A DNA stretch of 64,000 bases, from assembly GCA_947034885.2 (NCBI GenBank), contig OX344750.2:12146053-12210052 (forward strand), written 5' to 3'. How positions within the stretch are numbered: the first letter of the stretch is position 1; every line of letters begins with the position of its first letter. The notes beneath the pieces were generated by a model. That model had not been told where the DNA came from. It ran no database searches and saw only the letters and a program-made list of their open reading frames with translations. Below are positions 1 to 12,143 of the stretch, in pieces. The position numbers and the translations under genes are program-made. This DNA is from Thuidium tamariscinum (taxonomy: Eukaryota > Streptophyta > Bryopsida > Hypnales > Thuidiaceae).

Positions 1-272
1 AAGTGGATTGAGCTCTTTAAACTAACATTCTTGTTATAAAATATATTTCAAGTGTTTTAAGTAGGAGTTCATTGTGTAAGGTTTGTAATAGAAGAAGTGG
101 CCATTGACCTTATTAGTGGTCCATTAGGAGTACAAGACTTTCTTCTGATTTAACTTCTTGTCTAAGACATGTTTTTATACTACTAGTACCATTTCTTAAT
201 ATGTATCAATTAGATTGGGCATCAACTATATTTACACTTAACATCATTGTGCACCCTTGAGAATTTGTACAT

Positions 273-1000
273 GGGTCGTTGCAAGAAACACTTACCGGTT
301 TTGGCTCAAAATGGCTCAAAATCAATGAGTCCTGTGAGTCCTATGACCCTTTGAAATAAAAAAATTTTAAATTGAAAAAAATATGGATAGTTTGAAGAGC
401 AATGAGAATATTATTTCTCTTGAAATTCAGACCTAAGAAAAATTTTCTCTAGATGTTATAGACAATGGAAAATACAATGAAAATAGCTCATTTTTCACTA
501 ATTTGGTAAAAATAGTAAAAAAATTCAAAAAATGAAAATGAAAAATCCTTTTTTCCTTCAAGTAAAGGTCTTTCTTTTCGAACAAATTTAATCTTTGGAA
601 AAAATAAATTCTATTCTCTACACTTGTGCAAAGTCAACCACTTTGACAACATGTGGAAGTTGGACAGTTTAATACTTTCAAAAATAATTTTTAGGGATTG
701 TGTAACTATACTATAGATCTAAGCATGCCAATTTTCAGCTCAAAATTTGCATTTTTGGGTCAAAAATAGGACTAAAAACCCCCAAAATGGCCAAGGTAGA
801 CAGCCAATCGGGGGCAGTTTAAAAATAGTAAAATAATTTTTAAAAAATTGAAAAAATTACACAACATATAAAACTTTTGTGTGCACCTTCATTCCAAATT
901 TAAAGTTGATAGGGCAAACGATGCAAAAGTTATGAGCAAAAAACTACCTGTTGGAGGTCAAGGGGACAAAAAATAGGACAAGTGTTTCTTGCAATCACCC
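273..1000 (+). mobile_element. GGGTGATTGC-family non-autonomous DNA transposon, copy A
   Basis: 728 bp. The left end is GGGTCGTTGCAAGAAACAC; the right end is the complement of GGGTGATTGCAAGAAACAC. It is flanked by the direct repeat ACAT on both sides. The right half carries the family core (AGGACTAAAAACCCCCAAAA, then GGCCAAGGTAGACAGCCAAT), which recurs in copy C and inverted in copy E. No coding capacity. Confidence 0.9.
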
Positions 1001-1921
1001 ACATTGATTCTAAAAAATATAGAACCATTTACATTTAGATTAATAGTGCTTTTCCAATGTGCAAACTTAATTTATTGTTCATTTTCTAGATCATATGACT
1101 TATACCATAGAGTTTATTAATGCGATTTTAGGTGTAGTTTTCTCACTCAAAATGTGGAAGAATGTGAGGAATGGTATACTATATCTTCAAATTTATGCCA
1201 GTCTAAGGATCAAGGCTATTTGGATAAGGTAAAAAGACCCAAAACCAAATGTTGATATAAGTGATTTACCATAGTTAGTGGCATTTTATTGTAAAAATAA
1301 AAACTTCTAGTATTAGCTAATGAAAATCATAAATATTTAAAAAATTTGGTAAGTTATATAATTTCTACGATTTTTTAAAGTAATTATCCCATATATCCAT
1401 TGAAATTGTCATATGGATACATCTTAAACCGAAATTTGCAAAAATCAACTGCCAACAAATAACAATTAAGCATGGGTCTTTCAAATGTGTGAACAAATCA
1501 AATAAACATTTGCAACATTTGCAAAAGTCATTGATGAAAGTCTAAATACACATTTAGAGAAGTGTAAAGTACAAAAAGGTAAACATGGACACCACTAGAT
1601 GCAATAGATGCTTCTACCTTAGTACAGATATAAAATTCACAACAAATTTATAGTTTGTCAGACATCATAATTTCACTCCATAATTTCACTCCATTTGTGG
1701 CAACCAAAACTTCAAATTTTTCAACTAAGTATTCTATGAGGCTAGGTGGCAGTTTCGAAAACTTATGGAATGCTAGGATTGAATGTAATTTTGTGTGCTG
1801 ATTGGCTAGGAACTCAGTCCCATTGTCCTATCTTCTCTTAAAGAATATTAAATGCGTCTGGCCCATTCAATTGTTACTCCTCAAGGTACACAATTTCCAA
1901 CTCCAGTCCCATGGCCTGTAC

Positions 1922-2967
1922 GAGTGATTGCACGAAACACCTAATAGTTTGCTTGCATTCTGATTTTGGAGCGCTATAACTTTTGATGTATGAATCCAAT
2001 GCCAAATCCAAAAAACATATTTCTAAAGATCTTGACAAAAATTGAATCACTTATTTTTCAGAAATTTTAAAAAATCATTTTATATTTAAAAATTAATTTT
2101 GTTAGTTTGTCACACTTTGACATAGTGGGGTTTTTAGTACTATTGAGCAATTAAAATTAATTTATTTTAGCTGAAATTTCCATGGTATATTTTCTTAGTA
2201 GGTAGACATGTTCCTACCAAAGGAAATCTAAAAATACATTTTTTTATATCCTCCACATTTGTGCAAATAGGCCTTCTTTGTGCATGCAATTCCAAACATT
2301 AGAAATGGTTTTGACCTCATTTTTTAGTCAAATAGCATCACCAAGAAGTCTTCCCAAATGAATTTTTTTTTTGTTGAAATTTTTTTTTCCTATTTTCTAC
2401 AAATTAAAATGTTAAAGCATGTATTTTCTAGGACATTTTTTGGACATAGAGTTTTGTTCTAGAAAATACATGCTTTAACGTTTTAATTTGTAGAAAATAG
2501 GAAAAACAAATTTCAATAAAAAAATTTCATTTGGGAAGACTTTTTGGTGATGCTATTTGACTAAAAAAATGAGGTCAAAACCATTTCTAATGTTTGGAAT
2601 TGCACGCGCAAAGAAGGCCTATTTGCACAAATGTGGAGGATATAAAATAATGTATTTTTAGATTTCCTTTGGTAGGAACATGTCTACCTACTAAGAAAAT
2701 ATACCATAGAAATTTCAGCTAAAATAAATTAATTTTAACTACTCAATAGTACTAAAAACCCCACTATGTCAAAGTGTGACAAATTAACAAAATTAACTTT
2801 TAAATATAAAATGATTTTTGAATTTTTTTGAAAAATAAGGAATTCAATTTCTGTCAAGATCTTTAGAAATATATTTTTTGGTTTTGGCATTGGATTCATA
2901 CATCAAAAGTAATAGCGCTCCAAAATCAGAACGCAACTAAACTGCCAGGTATTTCGTGCAATCACCC
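1922..2967. mobile_element. Fold-back member of the GGGTGATTGC family, copy B
   Basis: 1046 bp, nearly all of it one inverted repeat with arms of roughly 490 bp around a short loop near 2435-2455. Ends are GAGTGATTGCACGAAACACC and GGTATTTCGTGCAATCACCC. In the sections I compared the arms differ at only a few percent of sites. Its right half matches copy G (shared AGTACTAAAAACCCC and CAAAGTGTGACAAATTA). No clear 4-bp duplication is visible. Confidence 0.88.
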
Positions 2968-2970
2968 AAC

Positions 2971-4196
2971 AATCCAAATAGCTTGCGAGAAGTTTAGTCA
3001 AATTGGTGAAAACTCACTTTTTTCAAGAACAAAAATTTAAAATTGGTTCTTGAGATTTATATACATGTAAGAAACTTTGAATTGTTCCATTTTGATTAAC
3101 AAAATAAAAGTTGTCAAGAATTTTAATTAGTTTCCAGACACTTAAATTCCCCATTCTCAAATAAACTTTGAAGTCCTATATTTAACTCAATCTTTAATAT
3201 TTTAAGAAATATTAAATCAAAGGATGTAGATTGTTCATTACAACATTACAATCATTAGGATTGGCATTCAATTTCAATTCCATAAATGAATTCTTAACAA
3301 TTTAATACTTTAATTAAATCGTTCTCTACTTTGTTGGCTTTGTCCTTGGGACAGAGACTAAGGTGGGTACACCCAAAAGCGCCCTGTTCCTAAAAGCGCC
3401 ATCTACAGTGCACATACATTTCCGAAATCAGTTATGTTCACAGACTGTAGATGGCGCTTTCAGAAACTGACTTTGACTGTTAATAACTTTTGCATACGGT
3501 ATCCAAATCCTGCGTTCTTTGGTGCGTTGGAACATGCTTTCACTTGCCAACAAGACTACATAAAAATTTGAACTCATTAATAGCAGGAAGTAGGCTAAGT
3601 ATGAGAAAGTGGCGCTTTTGGGTGTACCTACCTTAACTTACCCATCAACTTTGCCCATCAAAGTCCAATTTCGTTGAGAGTCCTATCTACAACTGTTTTC
3701 ACACTACCCTCTTGTGTTATACAGTACATTCGTTTATTATTGTTGTTGGTACACTATTCATTCTTTTATTTTGCAACTTTAGGAACAGAGCCTCATGATT
3801 TGCCATTTTTGTTCTTTACTTACAATTTTTTTTAATATGATGGAGAATTTCAAATGATTTGAAACTTTTTCAAGCATGTAGCCAACTTACCTTCAAGAAT
3901 GAAGCAAAGAAGCATCACCATGTTGTACATTTTTTTGATACAAATGTGCATTGTGAAGTGCAAGTATCTTGTTTTTTACATGGCAAAAAGAATGACTTTA
4001 GTCAATTCAAAAACTTATATCTTACAATCCACACAAAGGAAATTTGTGATGTTCTTTCCACATCTTTTCAAAACAATGTACTACAAAATCCTAAAATTAC
4101 ATGTATCTCAATTTTTTTTAAGAATTTGATATTTGTATTAGAAATGGCAATTTTAGAACATTATTTGGTGAAAATATAGTCAAAGGAATTTAGAGG
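2971..4196. mobile_element. Partial TTAA-type transposon, copy P9, with a nested element
   Basis: Collinear with P2 in two blocks (3050-3360 and 3640-4180) and ends GGAATTTAGAGG-TTAA. The left end is missing where fold-back copy B lies. A TA-flanked 273-bp element is inserted between the two blocks. Order of events by nesting: P9 first, then the small element. Confidence 0.65.
3361..3633 (+). mobile_element. 273-bp TA-flanked MITE with GTACACCCAAAAGCGCC ends, copy N1
   Basis: Ends AGGTGGGTACACCCAAAAGC and GCTTTTGGGTGTACCTACCT, with TA duplications. A second inner inverted pair (AAGCGCCATCTACAGT / CTGTAGATGGCGCTTT) lies near the left end. Inserted inside P9. Confidence 0.88.
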
Positions 4197-4266
4197 TTAA
4201 TACCACCAATAGTTAATATAGAAACCGATACTAGAGTTACATATGTTATGTGAAAAATGATGGTTA

Positions 4267-4654
4267 AGGGAGAAACACCCATTTCCGTCCCTGTACCTAT
4301 TCTTGGATCCTAGAGTACTACTAAATCTGTCCATTAGCATTCATTAAAGCATCCGACAAATGTTTAATTCTAATTTGCTAACACAATTGTAAGACACATG
4401 TACAGTTTTCATTCACTGACAACTGATTTCAGCAAGTGTTCAATTAAAGGTACACCTATAGGAGGGTTCCAATGGTCTAGGGAGCCAATACTTTGGAAAT
4501 TTATAGAAATTACATACTGATTCCGAAAATTTTAATTTTTTTTTTGAATATTCATGATTTTCACTCGCTAATATTGGAAAAATATTAGTTTTAGAAAATG
4601 CTGCCTCCAACTATGCTGAATTCCTTATTTGGACGGTTTTGGGTGTTTCTATTG
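4267..4654 (-). mobile_element. 388-bp TA-flanked mariner-like MITE, copy M1
   Basis: Ends AGGGAGAAACACCCA and TGGGTGTTTCTATTG (15-bp imperfect inverted repeat), with TA on both sides. The interior is over 80% alike by eye to copies M2 and M3 (GGAGGCA...CTAAAACTGATATT; GGTACACCTATAGG). No coding capacity. Confidence 0.87.
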
Positions 4655-4656
4655 TA

Positions 4657-6815
4657 ATTCAATTAGAATTGAAGAAACAAAGCTTCAATTTTGTGATTTT
4701 TTTTTATAAGGTAGAAGGCTCTGAAATCAAGTGGACAAATAGATTTGCCCCTATAAAAGGCAATAGAATAGACATTAAGTGGTTCTTGAATTGACTCCCA
4801 TAAGCATTGAATGAATGAAGAAAGAAGCATTGGAAATAGTGAGAGCCAATCATTCTCTTTACTTTCCCATCTTTCTTTAGAAATTGCAAGTGAGCGATTA
4901 ATGGAGGATGTAGAGACATAAATAGGGACCTATGGTAAATCTCCTTTAAAAATTCATAACTAATTCAAAAATGCTTCAAAAAATATGAAACCACTTGAAT
5001 TAGATTTTGTATCAAATCCTCTTTCACTGAAAAATGGCTTAAACATACTTCCATCCAATTTAATATATGAAAAAGCCAGCCCAGCCCTTAGATGCATGAT
5101 TTCTGAGCCCTCTACCTTAGTGATCTTTTCCCTAAGTAGGATAATGTTACCACTCCATTAACCCATGAATGCATGTAACTTTAGATGGATAATTTATTAT
5201 GATTGTGCTTTATACAACAATAATTTTTAGGGGTGGCCATTTACTGCCAAAAATTGACCTAGCAACAAAAGTACATAGATTTTGAGTTTTGTAAAACAAC
5301 TCTTCAATGACTCCCATTTAGCCTTTTTTTTTTTTTTACTTTCTGAGAAAGTGCCAAGATGGCAATTACTTCAAATCTGGTGAAGCATTGTATTTTTACA
5401 TTCATTCTCTTTTTGGACTTAAAAACATTTTTTCATCATATTCATACACTTTTTCATCTAAATTTGACAACTTCATCTATATTTTGAAGATAACTCAAAA
5501 ATTCATGGAAAAAAAAAGATTACTTTTATTTAGCAAAAAAAAGACATTTATTTTGAAATGGTGCAATTTGGCCCCATGATGCTAGAAAAAAAAGGGTTGC
5601 TTCCATCCAATAAAGAGCATGGGGGGGTAGGATTCTTTCTTATTATAGTTATCTATATAACCTAGATGGATTGATATAGTCAAAATAGTGTAAATAGGTG
5701 TCTTCATCTTATACTTGAATGTCATGTGACTACAATGAGTGATTTGTTAAATTGCAAAAAAATATGCTATTCTACAATAGAAGGTCTATTAAAAAAACAT
5801 AAGAAGTAGGTATCAAAGTTGGGAATTTGAAGTAGAAAATTGAACTTCAATCATCACACACGAGCTCTCAAAAGTGAATACCTAGGAACAACTACTTTCA
5901 TGCCTTTATTTTGTACATGAATGAAATTCTAAGAGAGATTAAGGGAGCTAGAAGGTAAGAGCAACTAAAAGACATTCTCAAATTCAAAAGATTCTCAATA
6001 TTCAAACTTCTTTTGTTGCATTTTGAAGAAGGTGAGAATTTCACCAAGATAGGAGACTAAATTCATGCCACAATTCAAAATCCATACCAAGGTAGGAAGC
6101 TCTAAAAAAGACCATATGAGGGCTAGTCTACCTTTTTTATATACTTAATTGAATGAAAATATTTTTAACTCCATTTTCGAGCCTCTTACCTTACATATGC
6201 CACTACCACAGTGAATACGGGTATTAAGAGGACCAATCAATTAAAGGGACCATTCTTAAAAAACTGTAGATGTTGAAACATGATGTACAACATGTGGGCA
6301 CTCCACTAACCACTAATATACAATAAAGGAAGATATTTAATTAGTGTGAAATGTCCATCAATTAGTATGGGTCCCTTTGATACCCTCTATTTGGTGTACT
6401 TATATTCTATGCACATTCCAAACTTTCAAATTATGTGTTTTAGCTTATTGACTACACAATGTTCCAAAAATGACCCAAATAGCTACATGGCACAACACAG
6501 GATTCATATATTGTGGAAATGGAGCCTCCGATCCATAGTAGGAAGAAAACATTAGATGAAATCTGAGGGCATTACAGGACCATTTCGGGTCTATTCCCGA
6601 AATGGCTCCCAATGCCGGAGACCCCTGTCAGGCCGACTTTTATCGGGAAAAAAAAAAAAAAATTGGGTCCTGAAATATGAAAATAAGTCCAAAAAAAATT
6701 TATTACGTGGCAGTGTCCTGACCTCGTAGGATTCGAGTTCACAGGGCAGAAACTACGTTCCCGCAGTCTCCTAATGCCTTCAAATTTCTTCTAATGCCAT
6801 GAACTCATAAGAAGA
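4657..6815. other. AT-rich intergenic DNA without recognised genes
   Basis: Only short chance frames. A patch of higher GC at 6560-6790 (TTTCGGGTCTATTCCCGAAA is a short palindrome) has no assigned function. Confidence 0.6.
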
Positions 6816-6819
6816 TTTT

Positions 6820-7075
6820 TTAGGGCTCTAAGAGACCATTTCAGCCCTATTTTTCAATTTGTGAACTAGTCAGATAAAATAATAATAATAAATTAAAATT
6901 TAAAAAATAAAATAAAAATATTAATTAAATATTATTATCTGATGTGGCACTCTCTTGGCCACGTCAGATCGCCTTTGTAGCAGCTTTCAATGAGTTACCA
7001 CAGTTCGGGAACTCACGATCTTCTACACCAACTGAAAATCCTCTTATGGTTCAAAACCTCATGTAGTGCCTCTAT
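6820..7075 (+). repeat. Dispersed repeat, copy 1
   Basis: Inverted match of 30015-30255: CTAAGAGACCATTTCAGCC, AATTTGTGAACTAGTC, an AT-only run, ATTATTATCTGATGTGGCA, then CAATGAGTTCCCA-like sequence. Ends and class unresolved. Confidence 0.65.
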
Positions 7076-7611
7076 TTGGTGGCATTTAGAGCAATGATGT
7101 GAATGATATTGAATTTTTGAGGGTTTTTCTTAATTAATAACATAAAATATAATTTTATAGAAAACTTTTCTTTTACTTGACTACGGCATCAACACAAGTC
7201 ACACTAGTGTTAATAACAAGTCACACTAGTTTTAATAAAAATATGAATAAACCTATAGTCAATAATCTATATTTAGAATGTCAAAAATACATATATTAAT
7301 ACATTTGTTGAGATTAAAAAGATATTTTATAGTTGTATAGGAAAAATAATATATTGTTTAATGTATACTTGTTTTTTAACTTTGAATTTTTATTTTTAGA
7401 ATATTCATTAATATTCCTTATCTATGATTGTGAAGGTGATTTCAACTCATATATGTAATTGCTTAGATAATAGACCTAGTCTCCATTCATATTGGTGATA
7501 CAACTAGAGTGTTACAGGCTAGAGTATTCTTCTACAAATCCATTATTTTGACATCCTTATTGTTGATACTACTTGGTAATTTTTATTTATTAAAAAAACC
7601 AAGGTCCAACA

Positions 7612-8666
7612 ATGGGTCGTAAAAAAATTGATACAAGCCTCAAATTACCGGAAGGGAAGATCAATTCCACATTCAAAAAATGAAAGCAAGGAGTTGTTAA
7701 TAAAGTGAGAGAACTAGGAAAATTATGTGATGTAGATGTTGCATTCATCGCATTCCATCCACAAAATGATGCCATGATTGTTGTTTCTCATGGAGGGAGG
7801 ATTGACGAGATCATCGCCAAGTTTCAAGATTTCAAAGAACAACACTTGGAAAAAGTCGAGTTCCATGAAGAATTGAGGATACAAGTAGATGACCCATTAG
7901 AACCATACATATTGCAACAACATCAAATGCATCCAAATACCCATGTGAAAGAATTGAGGACACAAGTAAATGATCCATTAGAACCATACAATTTGCAACA
8001 ACATCAAATGCATCCAAATATGCATGTGGAAGAATTGAGGGCGCAACCGCATGGGCCATCGGAACCATACAATTTGCAACAACATCAAATGCATCCAAAT
8101 ACCCATGTAGAAGAATTGAGGACGCAACTACATAGCCCATCGGAACCATACAATATGCAACAACATCAAACGCATTCAAATACCCATATGGAAGAATTGA
8201 GGATGCAACTACACCAACAAGAATCATATAAATTGTAACATCATCAAATGCAACCCAATCCCCAAATGTTGCACTTGTCACCAACATTTGAGGTATTTTT
8301 TTGCGTTTTACTAGCTATTTTCTTTAATTTCCATATTGAATCTATTTTCCAAGTGTTGAATTTGTTTTTTTCCTCTTTTTCTTACTCCAAATAAAAAACT
8401 TATGGTTTCTTTCCTTGGTGTTTTCTTGATATTTTTAAATTGAAAATGAATTTTATCCCCGATTTTTACTACATTAGTTAATAATGAATTGATCAATGGT
8501 TCTTTCTAAACATTAATTGTTGCAGGTGGGAATAGGAGTGCGTGTTGGTCAACTTGAAGGCCTTGATATACAAGCTCAAGGTAACAATGGTAGCTCACAT
8601 GGTCAACTCCTACCACTTGCTCGACCACCACCAAATTTTCTACACAATAATTATAGTCAACAATGA
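7612..8666 (+). pseudogene. Type I (M-alpha-like) MADS-box pseudogene with tandem-repeat C terminus
   Basis: A frame from ATG 7612 reads MGRKKIDTSLKLPEGK, then TFKK, a TGA at 7681-7683, then KQGVVNKVRELGKLCDVDVA and IIAKFQDF. This follows the MADS domain (MGRxKI, TFxKRRxG, ELxxLCDxxVA), with the TGA where arginine is conserved (CGA to TGA). The region after the domain lacks a K-box, as in type I MADS proteins. It consists of about 4.5 in-frame copies of a 27-residue unit (core EPYNLQQHQMHPNTHVEELR, 7870-8238), rich in Gln and His. A second stop, TAA at 8236-8238, sits where the unit has CAA. The frame then stays open to a good donor at 8293. Acceptor TTGCAG leads to exon 2 (8526-8666), which adds 46 codons in phase and ends in TGA. 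Two C-to-T nonsense changes in an otherwise open frame suggest a young pseudogene. Confidence 0.72.
7870..8238 (+). repeat. In-frame 81-bp tandem repeat in the MADS-like gene
   Basis: About 4.5 units of 81 bp encode 27 residues each, with QQHQMHPN as the best kept core. Differences between units keep the frame, so the expansion happened while the gene was coding. Confidence 0.85.
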
Positions 8667-9997
8667 TGGTTCAAGGCATTCAAGTTATTCAATGTTTTGA
8701 TTGGATATACTTTCAAAGTGTTGTTCAAGAGAGATTAATTTAAATCATCTTGCTATGGTTGGCCTCTATGAAGAGTTTATTCATTTGAGGTTTACAAATC
8801 ATTTCAAGAAGTCAAATTGAGTGACACTCTAGTTTTTCACTTTGAAATAGTGTTGGTGAAGTTATATAGTTTTTTCAAGTGAAATTTGACTTAAGTTATT
8901 TTCAATTAGGCATATACAAGTTGCGTGTTAAGGATTTTAGACCACACTTGGTTGGTACAACTAGTCAGAGCTAGTAAATTGTGCCAATTATTAAATTATA
9001 GTTGTTGTAATTGGTTTAACAAGCAAGAATATAAATATGAAAGAATTCTAAAATTCTAAATTTTTAAGAAAGAAATATTAATTGCCTTAATAGCTTTGTT
9101 GATTGAAGTTAGTTAAAGAATTTAGAATAGAATATTTGGAGGTCAATTTAAAAGGCTACTATAGGCTTCCATCCAATCATTTGTTTATTGATGGATATGG
9201 TAATAAAGTTTCATGAATCTAAGATCTCTCAAAGCACTTACAAATTCAGGTTTTTATTTTGTTAATTTTTTTCTTGTTTTCAAAATCACAACAAAATTTT
9301 GACTTTGTGAGTTTTGAATTTTTGCCATTTTCATTTTGACGGCGGAGCTTTGAAACCACTACCACCTTCTTGTACATTTTTGTCAAAAATCATAGTGAGC
9401 AAAAAAGAGTAGGTGGAATATTAAGAGAAGCCAATTGTCGTGTAATTTTTCTAAAAGAAATCTGAATTTGGGTTGTTTTGGGGGCTAGCCTCAAAGGCCA
9501 GCCCCTATGTTGTCCTGCTAGGGTAGCCACACCCTCAGCAGGACCCCACCAAAGAGGCTAAACCCTTGGCGGGGAGGGCGAGGCTACAAGGGGGAGTCAA
9601 TCACCTCCTCCAACCTAACCTTGTTTTTTTTAATAGTTTTTATAGTTTTATGTTTATGTTTTAAAGAAGGCATGTTTCTGTTACATCCCTACTTGAGAGC
9701 ATTATTCTATTTATCCATAGTCATCGAGTATCCTATCTATTAGTGCAGTCATTTTCTTGTTAGATAGATCAGAGTTTTAAAAAGTTTCTTAAAATACTTT
9801 TGTTTAAACAATATTTTTGTGAATTCCTTTGTGAAAGTATCTGCCTCAGTTTCCTATGAGAAATAACCAAGATTGACAAGTATGTTGAAGCAGACCCCAA
9901 ATTTTCATTCCCCTCAAAGTTACCAGTCTTGTCAAAAATATTCAGTACTAATAAAAGTTTGGTTTTTCAATACAAAGCTTTGAAGCATGAGATATTA
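8667..9997. other. AT-rich intergenic DNA with one GC-rich patch
   Basis: 3' flank of the MADS pseudogene, then 9475-9620, a GC-rich patch with the inverted motif GGGGCTAGCC...GGCCAGCCCC. No gene seen. Confidence 0.6.
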
Positions 9998-10360
9998 CAG
10001 TGGAAACACCCAAAACTGTCCAAATAAGGAATTCAGCATGGTTGGAGGCATGTTTTTCTAAAACTGATATTTTTCTAGTATTAGCGAGAGAAAATAATGA
10101 ATATTCAAAAAAAATTAAATTTTTTGGAATCAATATGTAATTTCTACAAATTTTCAAAGAGTTGGCTCCCTAGACCACTGGAACCGTCCTATAGGTGTAC
10201 CCTAAACTCAGTGAATGAAAATTATACATGTGTCTTACAACTGCATCATCAAATTAGAGTTAAACATTTGTCAGACACTTTAATGAACGCTTATGGACAG
10301 ATTTAGTGACACTCTAGGAACTAGGAATAGGTACAAGGACGGAAATGGGTGTTTCTCCCT
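9998..10360 (+). mobile_element. 363-bp TA-flanked mariner-like MITE, copy M2
   Basis: Ends CAGTGGAAACACCCA and TGGGTGTTTCTCCCT with TA on both sides. It lacks about 20 bp present in M1 and M3 (around ACAACTGATTTCAGCA). Confidence 0.9.
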
Positions 10361-11215
10361 TAGAGTATGGAAATAAAATAACTCTCCATTATTTTCCCAG
10401 CCAATTGACATATAGCTCAATGTTCTAAAGTAGTCCATTATTTTTTCACAGCATATAGATTGCTATTGCATCCATATGTGTTAGTTCCAATATCCATAAA
10501 GTTTGTCAAAACATTCATAGCATTTATTTCTACAAAAACCTCATAACTATGTGGAAGAAGTGGTATGCTAAATCCTTGGATTGCTCCAAGAGGATGTGGT
10601 TGTCACTTGTGCCCATCCCAACAACAACAAAAACAAGCAAATGTCATGTCAGTGAGGTGTAACAAGTGTCTCCAGACCACATTACATGTTATAGCTTTCA
10701 CAAGGGGCAAAACATGAAAAAAACAAAATATCATAAAACATTTCTGAACCTGGTTGTTGCTCATACGTTGTAATGAAGACATGCTCAGAACAAGTGTTTA
10801 CGCAAAGAACCACAGCTTGAATCTCAAATCACCATTTCCAAACAAGGGCACAAAGCTCTCAAAAATATGGCCAGAGTACTAAAGGTTGGTTCGTAATTAG
10901 CCCACCACCCCAAGTTACATCAGTGAAAAACGAGGTAGCTGAATGAGCTCCATCTGCCCATTTACAGGAGAGTGTGTTTTCCATGTAGCAGAGGCCCTTA
11001 GAGCATCCCATGGTCACTCACAATTCGGTGCAAACTGGGCAAGTGGTCAGGCTCAGCCGAAGTAATTGCCCCATGGCACACATGGCAAAGCCAAAAATAA
11101 GGTCGGGTCTGGCCAAATTTAAAAATGACACGGTCAAGTGGCGAGTGTGTGGCCGGGCTCGGTGTACATTTATTTTATATTTGATTCCCTTGTTCAAGGC
11201 ATTTTTCGAGTTTAA

Positions 11216-12139
11216 CCCCTAAAGGACCAAGAGTCCCCTCGGGGGACTTTAAGAATTCAGGCAGGTACTTGTGACTTCAATTTTTAATGAATTTTCTTGA
11301 AATTTTCACATAATATAGAAAAACTGATTAGCTCTGTGGGAATATTATTATTTTTTCAATTGGTGACCGGGAGCAAAAGTTATGCCATCTTAAACATAAT
11401 TTTCATGTCGCCGGGCGGAAAAAAAATCTACAAAAACTTCAAAATTAAATTCTTTTTTTCTTTTTTTTCTTATAGATTTTCTTTTTGTCTACAAGTGAAG
11501 CTTTGATTCATTCCATTTGGATTAGTAATGTGAAAGTTATGAACAATCTTGTTTTCCGGGCAATCTAAGCATCTTCTTGAAAAAATAACTTATAGGATTC
11601 ATTTGTGAATGTAATTTTCACAATTTTTCAAAAAAAATTGTTGGAAAAGGTTTATTTTGTTTGCTAAAACAATCTCACCATTGGGATTATTGTGTTTCAA
11701 TTCCATCTATGAGATATTTGCAATTTAGTTTTTCTTTCAATCTTGGACCTACATCTACTTGACAATTTTTTAAAGAATGAAAAAAAGTCTTTATTTTGTG
11801 AATTTTTTTTCCTAAGCTCTTAGCTCAATTTCTCAATAGAAAAAAATTTAAATTCAAGGTCTGTAGTGCAAAAAAATTACATAAATGGAGGACAAAGTCA
11901 TTTGAAGTTGCAAACTAGAGTTTAAGAAAACTTTGTTTTCCAACTTTGAATGCTCATATCTTCCTATCTATACGGTCAAACTAAATGAAATTTTTACCAC
12001 ATGATCTTAGTTAAGTTAAATACAAGATCCTATGGTTAGATTCTAAAAATTTAGTTTTTTTGTTTTTTATGGATGAATGGAGCAGAAATGGCAGTTTTGA
12101 GTGGTTTTGGGTTGAAAAACGGCCATGGTCCTTTAGGGG
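11216..12139. mobile_element. TTAA-flanked non-autonomous transposon, copy P1
   Basis: 924 bp between two TTAA sites. The ends are CCCCTAAAGGACCAAG and CATGGTCCTTTAGGGG. TTAA duplications are typical of piggyBac- and Kolobok-type transposases; none is encoded here. The interior resembles P2 and P9 (for instance ATGAAAGTTATGAAC-like runs). Confidence 0.85.
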
Positions 12140-12143
12140 TTAA

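Noticed and set aside
3859-4179. A 106-residue frame in the left AT-rich region
   Set aside because: It lies inside transposon copy P9 and the matching part of P2 has no such frame, so it is a chance opening.
7681-8238. Recoding or RNA editing of the two stops in the MADS-like gene
   Set aside because: U-to-C editing in seed-free plants is known from organelles, not nuclear genes, so ordinary C-to-T mutation is the simpler reading.
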